A stretch of DNA of 64,000 nucleotides from assembly GCA_051859505.1 (NCBI GenBank), contig JBHYFN010000002.1:94449-158448 (forward strand), given 5' to 3'. Each line of letters opens with the position of its first letter. Position 1 is the stretch's first letter. The notes below the pieces were generated by a model. The model saw only the letters and a program-made list of their open reading frames with translations, did no database searches and had not been told where the DNA came from. Below are positions 1-7,686 of this stretch, in pieces. The DNA is from JAFIEN01 sp051859505. Lineage in GTDB: Bacteria; Pseudomonadota; Alphaproteobacteria; Rhodobacterales; Rhodobacteraceae. A program made the position numbers and the translations under genes.

Positions 1-749
1 CCCTGATCGAGGAAGAGCTGGAAGGGCAGCAAAGCCTTCTGGACCGCGGCCTGACCCAGGCGCCGCGGGTTCTGGCGCTGCAGCGCGAGCTTGCCAGCCT
101 GTTGGGCGTTCTTGGCGAGCTGACCGCCTCGGAGGCGCAGGCAGAAGGCCGCATCACCGAAATCGAGATCGAGATCCTGCGGCTGGACAGCTCTCGGCGC
201 GAAGAGGCCATCACCAGGCTGCGCGACCTGCAGTTCAACGAGATCGAGCTGGCCGAACAACGCCGCACCCTGATGACGCAGCTTGACCGGCTGGATATCC
301 GGGCTCCTGTTTCCGGTGTCGTCTACGGGTTGCAGATCTTTGCGCCGCGCTCGGTGATCCTGCCTGCCGATCCGCTGCTTTACCTGGTGCCGCAGGACCG
401 GCCGCTGATCATCGCGACACAGGTCGATCCGATCCATATCGACCAGATCCACGTCGGCCAGGAGGTCAGCCTTCGCTTCGCCGCCTTCGACCAGCGCAGA
501 ACCCCGGAACTGACCGGCCGGGTCACGCAGATCTCGGCCGATGCCTTTACCGATACAGCGGCGCAGGCAAGCTATTACCGGGCGCAGGTGGAGTTGCTGG
601 AGGGGGAGCTGGCCCGCCTTCCTGCCGACATGACCCTGATCCCCGGCATGCCGGTCGAGGCCTTCATCCGCACCGCCGAACGGCGACCGATGGAGTACCT
701 GGTCAAGCCCCTGACGGATTACCTCGCCCGCGCCTTCCGCGAGAATTGA
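1..749 (+). CDS. HlyD-family type I secretion membrane fusion protein (3' part)
   Basis: The reading frame is open from the first bases, so the true start lies upstream of the window. The visible part begins in a long Leu/Glu/Arg-rich coiled coil (roughly the first 85 residues shown), continues into the lipoyl-like strand LDRLDIRAPVSGVVYGL, and ends in the beta-barrel/membrane-proximal domain (DPIHIDQIHVGQEVSLRF, then IPGMPVEAFI). This order is typical of HlyD/PrtE/LapC periplasmic adaptors. Family role: these proteins bridge an inner-membrane ABC exporter and a TolC-like outer-membrane channel to export RTX-type proteins. The partner ABC transporter is probably upstream, outside the window. 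A strong palindrome starts three bases after the stop codon and may terminate transcription. The adaptor family is secure; the substrate is unknown. Confidence 0.85.
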   Translation, partial: LIEEELEGQQSLLDRGLTQAPRVLALQRELASLLGVLGELTASEAQAEGRITEIEIEILRLDSSRREEAITRLRDLQFNEIELAEQRRTLMTQLDRLDIRAPVSGVVYGLQIFAPRSVILPADPLLYLVPQDRPLIIATQVDPIHIDQIHVGQEVSLRFAAFDQRRTPELTGRVTQISADAFTDTAAQASYYRAQVELLEGELARLPADMTLIPGMPVEAFIRTAERRPMEYLVKPLTDYLARAFREN

Positions 750-751
750 GG

Positions 752-779
752 GGGCAGGAATTTGTCCAAATTCCTGCCC
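752..779. repeat. Perfect 13-bp inverted repeat, terminator-like; partial copy of intergenic repeat
   Basis: GGGCAGGAATTTG (752-764) and CAAATTCCTGCCC (767-779) are exact reverse complements separated by two bases, starting 3 bp after the adaptor stop codon. A second small hairpin (GCCCG..CGGGC) follows. No U-tract is present. The AAATTT-cored palindrome placed directly after a stop codon resembles the left part of the elements near 8887 and 45434, so I group it with them as a partial copy. It could act as a terminator or an mRNA 3' end stabiliser; this is inference. Confidence 0.55.
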
Positions 780-890
780 GGCCCGGCCTTCGGGCGGTGC
801 GGGGTGGATGGACGGGGCCGGGCCAAGCGGCTAGCGTGCCGACCGCATGCCCCCGCAAGGCTTGGGGGCAATCGTGGCAAGGAGGCCGGA

Positions 891-1355
891 ATGAGCGGAC
901 GGATCGAGGCGAAACTGGCGGAACTGGGCGTGACCCTGGGCTCGGCCCCGGCGCCTGCGGCGAATTACGTGCCCTTCGTGGTGCTGGGCGATCTGGTCCA
1001 TGTCTCGGGCCAGATCTCGGCGGGGTCCGAGGGGTTGATCACCGGCCGGCTGGGCGAGGATCTGGGGATCGAGGACGGCGCCGCCGCCGCGCGGGCCTGT
1101 GCGATCAGCCTTCTGGCGCAGGTCAAGGCGGCCTGCGGCGGCGATCTTGACCGGCTGGTGCGGGTGGTCAAGCTGACGGGTTTCGTCAATTCCACCCCCG
1201 CTTTCACCGATCAGCCCAAGGTCGTCAACGGCGCCTCGGATTTCATGGTCGCGGCCCTTGGCGATGCCGGCCGGCATGCGCGCTCGGCCGTGGGCGTGGC
1301 CGCGCTGCCGCTGGGCGTGGCGGTCGAGATCGAGGGGATCTTCCAGATATCATGA
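891..1355 (+). CDS. RidA family protein (YjgF/YER057c/UK114)
   Basis: A 154-aa protein beginning MSGRIEAKLAELG and ending in the conserved block SAVGVAALPLGVAVEIEGIF, which carries the Arg and the LP-x-x-x-x-V-E-I pattern of the Rid superfamily. The length is slightly above the classic ~130 aa and matches the ~150-aa subgroup common in Alphaproteobacteria. Rid proteins hydrolyse reactive enamine/imine intermediates made by PLP enzymes; whether this subgroup does so is not shown by sequence. I chose the ATG at 891 because AAGGAGG lies about 7 bp upstream and the homologous region starts there; the frame stays open further upstream with no ribosome site. The stop overlaps the next start (ATGA), so it is translationally coupled to the phosphodiesterase. 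Confidence 0.85.
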   Translation: MSGRIEAKLAELGVTLGSAPAPAANYVPFVVLGDLVHVSGQISAGSEGLITGRLGEDLGIEDGAAAARACAISLLAQVKAACGGDLDRLVRVVKLTGFVNSTPAFTDQPKVVNGASDFMVAALGDAGRHARSAVGVAALPLGVAVEIEGIFQIS

Positions 1356-2113
1356 CCCCGGTCCCGCTGCCCCCGGCCTTCCTGGCCCGCCCGATCGCCC
1401 ATCGCGGCTATCACGACCGCGCGCGCGGCATCCCCGAGAACAGCCGCGCCGCGGTGCGCGCCGCAATCGAGGCGGGCTACGGGATCGAGATCGACATCCA
1501 GCCCTCGCGCGACGGGGTGCCGATGGTCTTTCACGATTACGACCTTGGCCGGCTGACCGGCGAAAGCGGCGCGATCGGGCTGCGCAGCGCCGCCGAACTG
1601 GGCGCGTTGCGCCTTCTGGGCACGGACGAGACGGTCCCGACCCTGACCGAGGTGCTAAAGATCGTGGCGGGTCAGGTGCCGCTTCTGATCGAGGTTAAGG
1701 ATCAGGACGGCGCGCTGGGCGACAGGGTCGGGCCGCTGGAGCGCGCCGTGGCCGATGCCTTGCGCGGCTATGACGGGCCGGCAGCGCTCATGTCGTTCAA
1801 CCCGCAGTCCGTGGCGGCGCTGGCCGAGGCCGCGCCCGACCTGCCCCGGGGGATTACGACCTGCGCCTATGATCCCGCTGACTGGGCGCTGGTGCCGCTG
1901 TCGGTTTGCGACAGGCTGCGCGACATCCCGGACTATGACCGGACGGGGTCAAGCTTCATCAGCCATCTGGCGACCGACCTTGCCCGCCCGCGCGTGGCGG
2001 AACTGGCCGGGCAGGGGGCCGCGATCCTGTGCTGGACCATCCGTTCGCCCGAGGCCGAGCAGGAGGCCCGCAGGATCGCACAGAATGTGACCTTCGAGGG
2101 CTACGCCGCTTGA
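1352..2113 (+). CDS. Glycerophosphodiester phosphodiesterase family protein
   Basis: A 253-aa single-domain protein with the GDPD signature: HRGYHD near residue 17, a Glu in IPENS, EIDIQPSRDGVPMVFHD at about residues 48-65, and LIEVKD further on. These are the metal-binding Glu/Asp and catalytic His residues of the TIM-barrel family. No signal peptide is visible, so it is probably cytoplasmic and cleaves glycerophosphodiesters to glycerol-3-phosphate and an alcohol. It starts inside the RidA stop codon (4-bp overlap), and the acyltransferase-like gene follows after 28 bp, so three to four genes from 891 to 3691 look like one operon. Substrate specificity is not determinable. Confidence 0.88.
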   Translation: MTPVPLPPAFLARPIAHRGYHDRARGIPENSRAAVRAAIEAGYGIEIDIQPSRDGVPMVFHDYDLGRLTGESGAIGLRSAAELGALRLLGTDETVPTLTEVLKIVAGQVPLLIEVKDQDGALGDRVGPLERAVADALRGYDGPAALMSFNPQSVAALAEAAPDLPRGITTCAYDPADWALVPLSVCDRLRDIPDYDRTGSSFISHLATDLARPRVAELAGQGAAILCWTIRSPEAEQEARRIAQNVTFEGYAA

Positions 2114-2141
2114 CCGCCCCGCGTCCGGCCCCACCTCAGGG

Positions 2142-3332
2142 GTGATGAAGGACATGACCATCGAGATCGAGACCCACTCGAGCCTTGCCGGGATCGGCCA
2201 GGCCGATTGGGATGCCTGCGCCTGCCCCGAGGCGGCCGATGGCGGCCGTCCGCGCGATCCCTTCACGACCTTTCGCTTTCTCAAGGCGCTCGAGGACAGC
2301 GGCTCGGTCGGGACGGGCACCGGCTGGCAGCCGCGCTATCTTTCGGCGCGGCAGGACGGGCAGGTGATCGCGGTCGCGCCGCTTTACGCCAAGGGCCACA
2401 GCCAGGGCGAATACATCTTCGATCACAACTGGGCCCATGCCTGGGAACGCGCTGGCGGGCGCTATTACCCCAAGCTGCAGATCGCCGTCCCCTTCACCCC
2501 CGCAACCGGCCGCCGCCTTCTGGCCCGCCCGGGGTTCGAGGAACGCGGCATGGCCGCCCTCGTACAGGGTGCGGTGCAGATCGCGGTGGAGAACCGCCTC
2601 TCCTCGTTCCACGTCACCTTTTGCACCCGGGCCGAGGCGGAGGCGGGCGAAGAGATGGGGCTGTTGTCCCGCGCCACCCAGCAATTCCACTGGGAGGATG
2701 CGGGTTATGCCAGCTTCGACGGTTTCCTCGCCTCGCTCTCGTCGCGCAAGCGCAAGGCGATCCGCAAGGAACGCGCCACGGCACAAAGCTTCGGGGGCGA
2801 GATCCTCGCCCTGACGGGCGACGCGTTGCGCCCCGAGCATTGGGATGCCTTCTGGCGCTTCTATCAGGATACCGGCGCGCGCAAATGGGGCACGCCCTAT
2901 CTGACGCGCGCCTTCTTCGACCACCTGCAGGCGGATCTGCGCGATGATGCGGTGCTGTTCCTGGCCCTGCGCGATGGGCGCCCGGTGGCCGGCGCGCTGA
3001 ACTTCATCGGGCGCGAGACGCTTTTCGGCCGCTACTGGGGCTGCACCGAACATCACCCCTGCCTGCATTTCGAACTGTGCTACTATCAGGCCATCGACTG
3101 GGCCCTGCGCCACGGCCTGACCCGGGTCGAGGCGGGGGCGCAGGGCGAACACAAGCTCGCTCGCGGATATCTACCGGTGATGACGCATTCGCTGCACTGG
3201 ATCGCCGATCCGAATTTCCGCGATGCAGTGGCGCGCTACCTGCGGTCCGAGCGTGAGGCGGTGGATGAAGAGATCGAGGTGTTGACGCAATACGGGCCCT
3301 TTCGCCGGGCCCAGGTGGAGGAACAGGAATGA
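2142..3332 (+). CDS. GNAT-superfamily / peptidoglycan-biosynthesis-like protein (FemAB-type fold, COG3146)
   Basis: About 396 aa with no transmembrane segment. Recognisable are KRKAIRKERATAQ in the middle and the C-terminal block HPCLHFELCYYQAIDWALRHG followed by VEAGAQGEHKLARGYLP. These match the family annotated as GNAT N-acetyltransferase or peptidogalycan biosynthesis protein in Alphaproteobacteria. Function is not established experimentally to my knowledge; a role as an aminoacyl/acyl transferase is inferred from the fold family. The start is uncertain between GTG 2142, ATG 2145 and ATG 2154. The stop overlaps the following dehydratase start by 4 bp (ATGA), indicating coupling. Confidence 0.75.
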   Translation: MMKDMTIEIETHSSLAGIGQADWDACACPEAADGGRPRDPFTTFRFLKALEDSGSVGTGTGWQPRYLSARQDGQVIAVAPLYAKGHSQGEYIFDHNWAHAWERAGGRYYPKLQIAVPFTPATGRRLLARPGFEERGMAALVQGAVQIAVENRLSSFHVTFCTRAEAEAGEEMGLLSRATQQFHWEDAGYASFDGFLASLSSRKRKAIRKERATAQSFGGEILALTGDALRPEHWDAFWRFYQDTGARKWGTPYLTRAFFDHLQADLRDDAVLFLALRDGRPVAGALNFIGRETLFGRYWGCTEHHPCLHFELCYYQAIDWALRHGLTRVEAGAQGEHKLARGYLPVMTHSLHWIADPNFRDAVARYLRSEREAVDEEIEVLTQYGPFRRAQVEEQE

Positions 3333-3691
3333 CCGCGAAACTGGACGAGGCCACCCGCGCCGAGAAACTGCCCGCGCTGGGCGAGGCCGGTTGGCGCGCG
3401 GTCGAAGGCCGCGACGCCATCCGCAAGGTGATGAAGTTCAGGAACTTTTCCGAGGCCTGGGGCTTCATGAACCGGGTGGCGCTGGCGGCGGAAAAGCTGA
3501 ACCACCACCCGGAATGGCGCAATGTCTATAACGTCGTCGACGTGACGCTGACCACGCATGACTGCGACGGCCTCTCGGCGCTCGACCTTGACCTGGCCGC
3601 CCGCATCGACGCGATGAGCACGGGCGCGACCGTCCAGACCGATCACGCCCTGCCCATCCTGTCGCTTTGCCAGATCCGCGCGGGCGGCTGA
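3329..3691 (+). CDS. phhB: 4a-hydroxytetrahydrobiopterin dehydratase (pterin carbinolamine dehydratase)
   Basis: A 120-aa protein. The C-terminal two thirds carry the PCD/DCoH core, with KLNHHPEWRNVYNVVDVTLTTHD supplying the catalytic histidines. Length agrees with the family (about 95-120 aa). It dehydrates pterin-4a-carbinolamine formed by pterin-dependent aromatic hydroxylases. No phenylalanine hydroxylase is visible in the window, so its partner is elsewhere or it serves another pterin enzyme. It begins within the upstream stop codon. Downstream is the convergent peroxiredoxin gene with only 4 bp between stops. Confidence 0.9.
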   Translation: MTAKLDEATRAEKLPALGEAGWRAVEGRDAIRKVMKFRNFSEAWGFMNRVALAAEKLNHHPEWRNVYNVVDVTLTTHDCDGLSALDLDLAARIDAMSTGATVQTDHALPILSLCQIRAGG

Positions 3692-3695
3692 CAGG

Positions 3696-4181
3696 TCAGA
3701 TCGTTTCGAGGAAGCGCTCGCCTGTCGAGATGTCGCAGACGCCGGGGTCGTCCACGCTCAGCGCGGTGATCGTCCCGTCCTCGACCAGCGCGGCCCAGCG
3801 GTTCGAACGCCCGATCAGGCCGATCGCCGGGGCGGTGAAATCCATCCCGATCGCACGGGTGAAAGACCCGTCCGCATCGCCCAGAAGGGTGATCCCCGCC
3901 GCACTCGCCCCGGTCGCGTCGCCCCAAGCACCAAGGACGAAGGGATCGTTGACCGAGATGCAGATCACATCCTCCACACCCTTGGCGCGGAAGGCGTCGA
4001 TGGTGCGGATGAAGCTGGGCAGATGCGAGGTCGAGCACGTCCCGGTGAAGGCGCCGGGCAATGCGAAGACAACGACCTTGCGCCCGGAAAGCTTGTCGAC
4101 AAGCGGCACCGTGGCAGGGCCATCCGGCCCCATCACACTCATGCTGGCGTCGGGCAGTTTCTGACCGATGGCGAGACTCAT
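3696..4181 (-). CDS. Peroxiredoxin (Prx5/AhpE-like, redoxin family)
   Basis: A 161-aa thioredoxin-fold protein. The peroxidatic cysteine motif PGAFTGTCSTSHLPSF places the active Cys at residue 49, with Pro and Thr of the P-x-x-x-T-x-x-C signature. FVLGAWG and LLGDADGSFTRAIGMDF are typical of the Prx5 subgroup, which reduces hydroperoxides using glutathione/glutaredoxin or thioredoxin. A second Cys occurs near the C-terminus (GVCDIS), so a two-cysteine mechanism is possible. Cytoplasmic, no signal. It is divergent from the FAD reductase at 4266, with about 84 bp between the starts holding promoters for both. Confidence 0.93.
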   Translation of the reverse strand: MSLAIGQKLPDASMSVMGPDGPATVPLVDKLSGRKVVVFALPGAFTGTCSTSHLPSFIRTIDAFRAKGVEDVICISVNDPFVLGAWGDATGASAAGITLLGDADGSFTRAIGMDFTAPAIGLIGRSNRWAALVEDGTITALSVDDPGVCDISTGERFLETI

Positions 4182-4265
4182 TCAGGCTATCCTTGATTGC
4201 GTTTTCAACTCGCGACGATATAGGCTCCGGCCTTGCGGTTGACCACGGAAAGAAAGCTGAATTCG

Positions 4266-5474
4266 ATGCAGAATATCGTCGTGATCGGGGGCGGGCAGGC
4301 CGGGGCCTCGCTTGTCGCCAAACTCAGGACCGAGGGTTTCGAAGGCGCGATCACCCTGGTCTGCGGCGAAGCCGTGCCGCCCTATCAGCGCCCGCCCCTG
4401 TCCAAGGCCTATCTGCTGGGCGAGATGGAGGAAGAGCGCCTCTACCTGCGCCCCGAAAGCTTCTACGCCGATCACGACATTGCCTTGCGCCTTGCGACGC
4501 GGGCGACGGGCCTCGATCTCGCTGCCCGTCAGGTCAGCCTCTCGGACGGAACCACCCTTGGCTATGATGCGCTTGCCCTGACGACCGGCGCCGTTCCGCG
4601 CCGCCTTCCGGCCGCCATCGGCGGCGATCTGGAAGGCGTACTGACCATGCGCGATCTGGCCGATGCCGACCGGCTTGCCCCGGAACTGCGCCCCGGCGCG
4701 CGCGTCCTGATCGTCGGCGGCGGCTATATCGGCCTCGAGGCGGCGGCCGTCTGCGCGAAAAAGGGGCTGACGGTCACGCTGGTCGAGGCGGCCCCCCGCA
4801 TCCTGCAGCGCGTCGCCGCGGCCGAAACCTCGGATTACTTCCGCGCCCTCCATACCGCCCAGGGTGTGACGATCCGCGAAGGGACAGGCCTCGACCGCCT
4901 CACGGGGGAAGGCCGCGTGACCGGCGCACGGCTGAGCGACGGCACCGGGATCGAGGTGGATTTCGTCATCGTCGGCGTGGGCATCCTGCCCGACACCGAG
5001 CTTGCCCAGGCGGCAGGTCTCGAGGTCGAGAACGGCATCGTGACGGACCTGGCCGGCCGCACCTCCGATCCCCATGTCTGGGCCGCCGGCGACTGCGCCA
5101 CGGTGACGATCGAGGGTCAGAGGATGCGCCTCGAAAGCGTGGGCAATGCCATCGACCAGGCCGAGGTCGTGGCGCGCAACATCCTCGGGCAGGGCGTGGA
5201 CTATCAACCCGCGCCGTGGTTCTGGTCGGATCAATACGATTGCAAGCTGCAGATCGCGGGCCTGAACCTCGGCCATGACGCGGTCCATGTCCGGCAGGGC
5301 GAGGGCGACCAGCGCTCGCACTGGTATTACCGGGGCGAGCGGCTGATCGCGGTGGATGCGATGAACGACAGCCGCGCCTACATGATCGGCAAGCGCCTGA
5401 TCGAGATGGGCAAATCCCCCAGCCCCGAAACCGTCACGACGCTGGCCGACCTCAAACCCCTGCTCAAGGCATGA
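4266..5474 (+). CDS. FAD-dependent NAD(P)H:ferredoxin/rubredoxin reductase family oxidoreductase
   Basis: A 402-aa two-dinucleotide flavoprotein. VVIGGGQAGASL at the N-terminus binds FAD, VLIVGGGYIGLEAAAV in the middle binds NAD(P)H, and DPHVWAAGDCA near residue 275 is the FAD-closing motif. The layout and length match putidaredoxin/rhodocoxin reductase-like proteins that pass electrons from NADH to a small [2Fe-2S] ferredoxin. No ferredoxin or P450 gene is next to it, so the electron acceptor is unknown. The ATG at 4266 is chosen because the Rossmann strand MQNIVVIGGG begins there and AAAGAAAG lies just upstream. rsmD follows after 10 bp. Confidence 0.87.
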   Translation: MQNIVVIGGGQAGASLVAKLRTEGFEGAITLVCGEAVPPYQRPPLSKAYLLGEMEEERLYLRPESFYADHDIALRLATRATGLDLAARQVSLSDGTTLGYDALALTTGAVPRRLPAAIGGDLEGVLTMRDLADADRLAPELRPGARVLIVGGGYIGLEAAAVCAKKGLTVTLVEAAPRILQRVAAAETSDYFRALHTAQGVTIREGTGLDRLTGEGRVTGARLSDGTGIEVDFVIVGVGILPDTELAQAAGLEVENGIVTDLAGRTSDPHVWAAGDCATVTIEGQRMRLESVGNAIDQAEVVARNILGQGVDYQPAPWFWSDQYDCKLQIAGLNLGHDAVHVRQGEGDQRSHWYYRGERLIAVDAMNDSRAYMIGKRLIEMGKSPSPETVTTLADLKPLLKA

Positions 5475-5484
5475 CGGCCGCGAG

Positions 5485-6048
5485 ATGCGCATAGTCGGCG
5501 GCCGCCACCGCGGCCTGCGCCTCGCCGATCCGGGCAAGGGCGACGAGGCCGCCCGCCTGCGCCCGACACCCGACCGGGTGCGCGAAGCCGTCTTCAACAT
5601 CCTCGCCGGAGGCCGGTTCGGCGCGCCCCTCGACGGGGCGGTGGTGCTCGACCTCTTCGCAGGCACCGGCGCCATGGGGCTCGAAGCCCTGTCGCGCGGC
5701 GCCTCAACGGCCACATTCGTGGATGACGGAAAGGTCGCGGGCCGCCTGATCGCCGAGAACCTGCGCCGCGCCAACCGCCAGTCCGACGCCAGCATCCTCG
5801 CCACCGACGCGACCGCGCTTCCGCGCAATCCGGGGCCTCCGGCCAGCCTTGTCTTCCTCGATCCGCCCTACGGACGCCAGCTAGGCCCCCTTGCCCTGCG
5901 ATCTGCCCTGGCCGAAGGCTGGATCGCGCCCGCAGCCCTCGTCCTCTGGGAAGAAAGCACCCCGCAACCCGCGCCCCCCGGCTTCGCGCCGCGCGACAGC
6001 CGCAACTGGGGCACTGTCCACGTGACCTTCCTCGAAGCAACGCCCTGA
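5485..6048 (+). CDS. rsmD: 16S rRNA (guanine(966)-N2)-methyltransferase RsmD
   Basis: A 187-aa SAM-dependent methyltransferase beginning MRIVGGRHRGLRL, the family's opening, followed by RPTPDRVREAVFNIL, the SAM-binding VLDLFAGTGAMGLEALSRGA, and the catalytic VFLDPPYG. These are the RsmD hallmarks. The enzyme methylates G966 of 16S rRNA on assembled small subunits. It lies 10 bp downstream of the FAD reductase on the same strand and is likely co-transcribed. A reverse-oriented intergenic repeat follows the stop codon. Confidence 0.94.
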   Translation: MRIVGGRHRGLRLADPGKGDEAARLRPTPDRVREAVFNILAGGRFGAPLDGAVVLDLFAGTGAMGLEALSRGASTATFVDDGKVAGRLIAENLRRANRQSDASILATDATALPRNPGPPASLVFLDPPYGRQLGPLALRSALAEGWIAPAALVLWEESTPQPAPPGFAPRDSRNWGTVHVTFLEATP

Positions 6049-6067
6049 CCCCCGGCGCCCCTCTCCT

Positions 6068-6127
6068 GCTTCTTTTGTTCCCAAATATCCCGGGGGAGGC
6101 CCGGAACGGGCCGGGGGCAGAGCCCCC
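6068..6127 (-). repeat. Intergenic repeat element, copy A (reverse orientation)
   Basis: Read on the minus strand the segment contains GGGGGCTCTGCCCCC, then a GGCCCG/CGGGCC hairpin, then CCCCCGGGATATTTG, GGAACAAAAGAAG. The same blocks in the same order occur on the plus strand near 8912-8970, and a variant lies at 45458-45521. It sits between rsmD and smpB. The AAATTT-cored palindrome that precedes the block in the other copies is not seen here. No coding function is visible. Confidence 0.8.
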
Positions 6128-6200
6128 TTGCGCCGCGCGCCAACCAAGGCTGCGCGAAAGGATGGACTCCCGACCGCCCCTCCCCTATCCCGGCAGGATC

Positions 6201-6677
6201 ATGGCACCCAAGGACAAGAACACGAATTACAAGGTCATCGCCGAAAACCGGCGTGCCCGGTACGATTATGCCATCGAGGACGATATCGAATGCGGCATCG
6301 TCCTGATGGGGTCCGAGGTAAAGTCGCTCCGTGGCGGCATGGCCAATATCGCGGAAAGCTATGCCGCGGTCGAAGAAGGCGAGCTGTGGCTGACCAATGC
6401 CTATATCCCGCGCTACGAACCGGCGCGCCAATGGGGGCACGAGGAACGCCGCCGCCGCAAGCTGCTGGTTGGGCGGCGGGAACTTGCGCGCCTCTGGTCC
6501 GCCACCCAGCGCGAAGGCATGACCATCGTGCCGCTGGTGATGTATTTCAACGACAAGGGTCTGGTGAAGCTCAAGATCGCGGTCGCGAAGGGCAAGAAGA
6601 ACCACGACAAGCGCGCCACCGAAGCGCAGCGCGACTGGAACCGGCAGAAGCAGCGCCTGTTGCGCGACCACGGCTAG
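6201..6677 (+). CDS. smpB: SsrA-binding protein SmpB
   Basis: A 158-aa basic protein with the full SmpB pattern: YKVIAENRRARYDY at the N-terminus, GIVLMGSEVKSLRGG, LTNAYIPRY, ERRRRKLL, and the Lys/Arg-rich C-terminal tail ending RQKQRLLRDHG. It binds tmRNA and enters the A site for ribosome rescue. The ATG at 6201 gives the family-standard N-terminus MAPKDKNT; the frame is open further upstream but runs into the repeat. A weak inverted repeat (CTTGCC..GGCAAG, about 6690-6712) follows the stop. No ssrA gene was found in the window. Confidence 0.96.
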   Translation: MAPKDKNTNYKVIAENRRARYDYAIEDDIECGIVLMGSEVKSLRGGMANIAESYAAVEEGELWLTNAYIPRYEPARQWGHEERRRRKLLVGRRELARLWSATQREGMTIVPLVMYFNDKGLVKLKIAVAKGKKNHDKRATEAQRDWNRQKQRLLRDHG

Positions 6678-6749
6678 GGCCGGTTCAGCTTGCCTCGGGC
6701 CGCGGGCAAGGCTAGTCAACCTCCAGCCCTTTCCATGTCCGAGGTCTGC

Positions 6750-7613
6750 ATGTCCGACCGTGAAACCGACGATCCGCGCACGCTGGTCTCGACCCGGTGG
6801 CTGGCCGAGCATCTGAAAGATCCGGATCTGCGGGTGATCGACGCCTCCTGGTATCTTCCGGCGATGGGCCGCGATGCAAAGGCGGACTACACCGCCGCCC
6901 ATATCCCCGGCGCGCGTTTCTTCGATATCGACGAGATTGCCGACCGGCGCTCGGACCTGCCCCATATGGCCCCCCCGACCGAGAAATTCATGAGCCGGAT
7001 GCGTGCCATGGGGATCGGGGACGGGCACCAGGTGGTGATCTACGACGGTGCGGGCATCTTCTCGGCCCCCCGGGTCTGGTGGACCTTCCGCCTGATGGGA
7101 AAGCGTGATGTCGCGGTGCTGGACGGAGGTTTCCCGAAATGGCGGGCCGAGGGGCATCCGGTCGAGGATCTGCCTTGCGTGATCCGGGACCGGCACATGA
7201 CCGTCAGCCGTCAGAACCAGCTGCTGAGCGATGTGACCGAGGTTGCCCGGGCGGCAAAGCTCGGAACCCATACGATCCTCGACGCCCGCCCTTCGGCGCG
7301 GTTTCGCGGCGAGGCGCCAGAGCCAAGACCGGGCCTGCGGCAAGGTCACATCCCGGGTGCGGTCAACCTGCCGCATGACAGCCTGCTGACCTCCGACGGC
7401 ACGATGAAGCCGGTGGCCGAGCTTCGGGCGCTTTTCGCGGCGGCCGGGGCAGATCTGTCGCGCCCGGCGATCACCACCTGCGGCTCCGGCATCACCGCGG
7501 CGGTCCTGTCACTGGCCCTTGAAAGGATCGGCAAGACGGATCATGCCCTCTATGACGGGTCCTGGGCCGAATGGGGCATGTTCGACGACCTGCCGCTGGA
7601 GACCGGCCCCTGA
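6750..7613 (+). CDS. sseA: 3-mercaptopyruvate sulfurtransferase (two-rhodanese-domain)
   Basis: About 287 aa with two rhodanese domains. The N-terminal non-catalytic domain contains VIDASWYLP and HIPGARFFDID. The C-terminal catalytic domain contains TILDARPSARFRGEAPEPR, GHIPGAVNLP and the active-site loop TTCGSGITAAV. CGSG[VI]TA distinguishes mercaptopyruvate sulfurtransferases from thiosulfate:cyanide rhodaneses (CRKGVTA). It transfers sulfur from 3-mercaptopyruvate to thiol acceptors. I prefer ATG 6750 because GAGG lies 6 bp upstream; ATG 6735 is possible. The downstream aminotransferase begins 73 bp later, which fits a shared role in sulfur or aromatic amino-acid catabolism. Confidence 0.9.
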   Translation: MSDRETDDPRTLVSTRWLAEHLKDPDLRVIDASWYLPAMGRDAKADYTAAHIPGARFFDIDEIADRRSDLPHMAPPTEKFMSRMRAMGIGDGHQVVIYDGAGIFSAPRVWWTFRLMGKRDVAVLDGGFPKWRAEGHPVEDLPCVIRDRHMTVSRQNQLLSDVTEVARAAKLGTHTILDARPSARFRGEAPEPRPGLRQGHIPGAVNLPHDSLLTSDGTMKPVAELRALFAAAGADLSRPAITTCGSGITAAVLSLALERIGKTDHALYDGSWAEWGMFDDLPLETGP

Positions 7614-7686
7614 TCCCTGATGCGCCGCGAGGCCCCGCAAGGCCCCCGAAAAAGACCCAAGACGTCAACGACCCCGAGGACATGCG

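Noticed and set aside
4182..5828. Long minus-strand frame opposite the FAD reductase and rsmD
   Set aside because: The plus-strand genes have complete catalytic motifs; the antisense product is Arg/Ala-rich without domains.
6201..6677. tmRNA gene (ssrA) expected near smpB
   Set aside because: No tRNA-Ala-like ends or tag-coding pattern was found nearby; ssrA is probably elsewhere.
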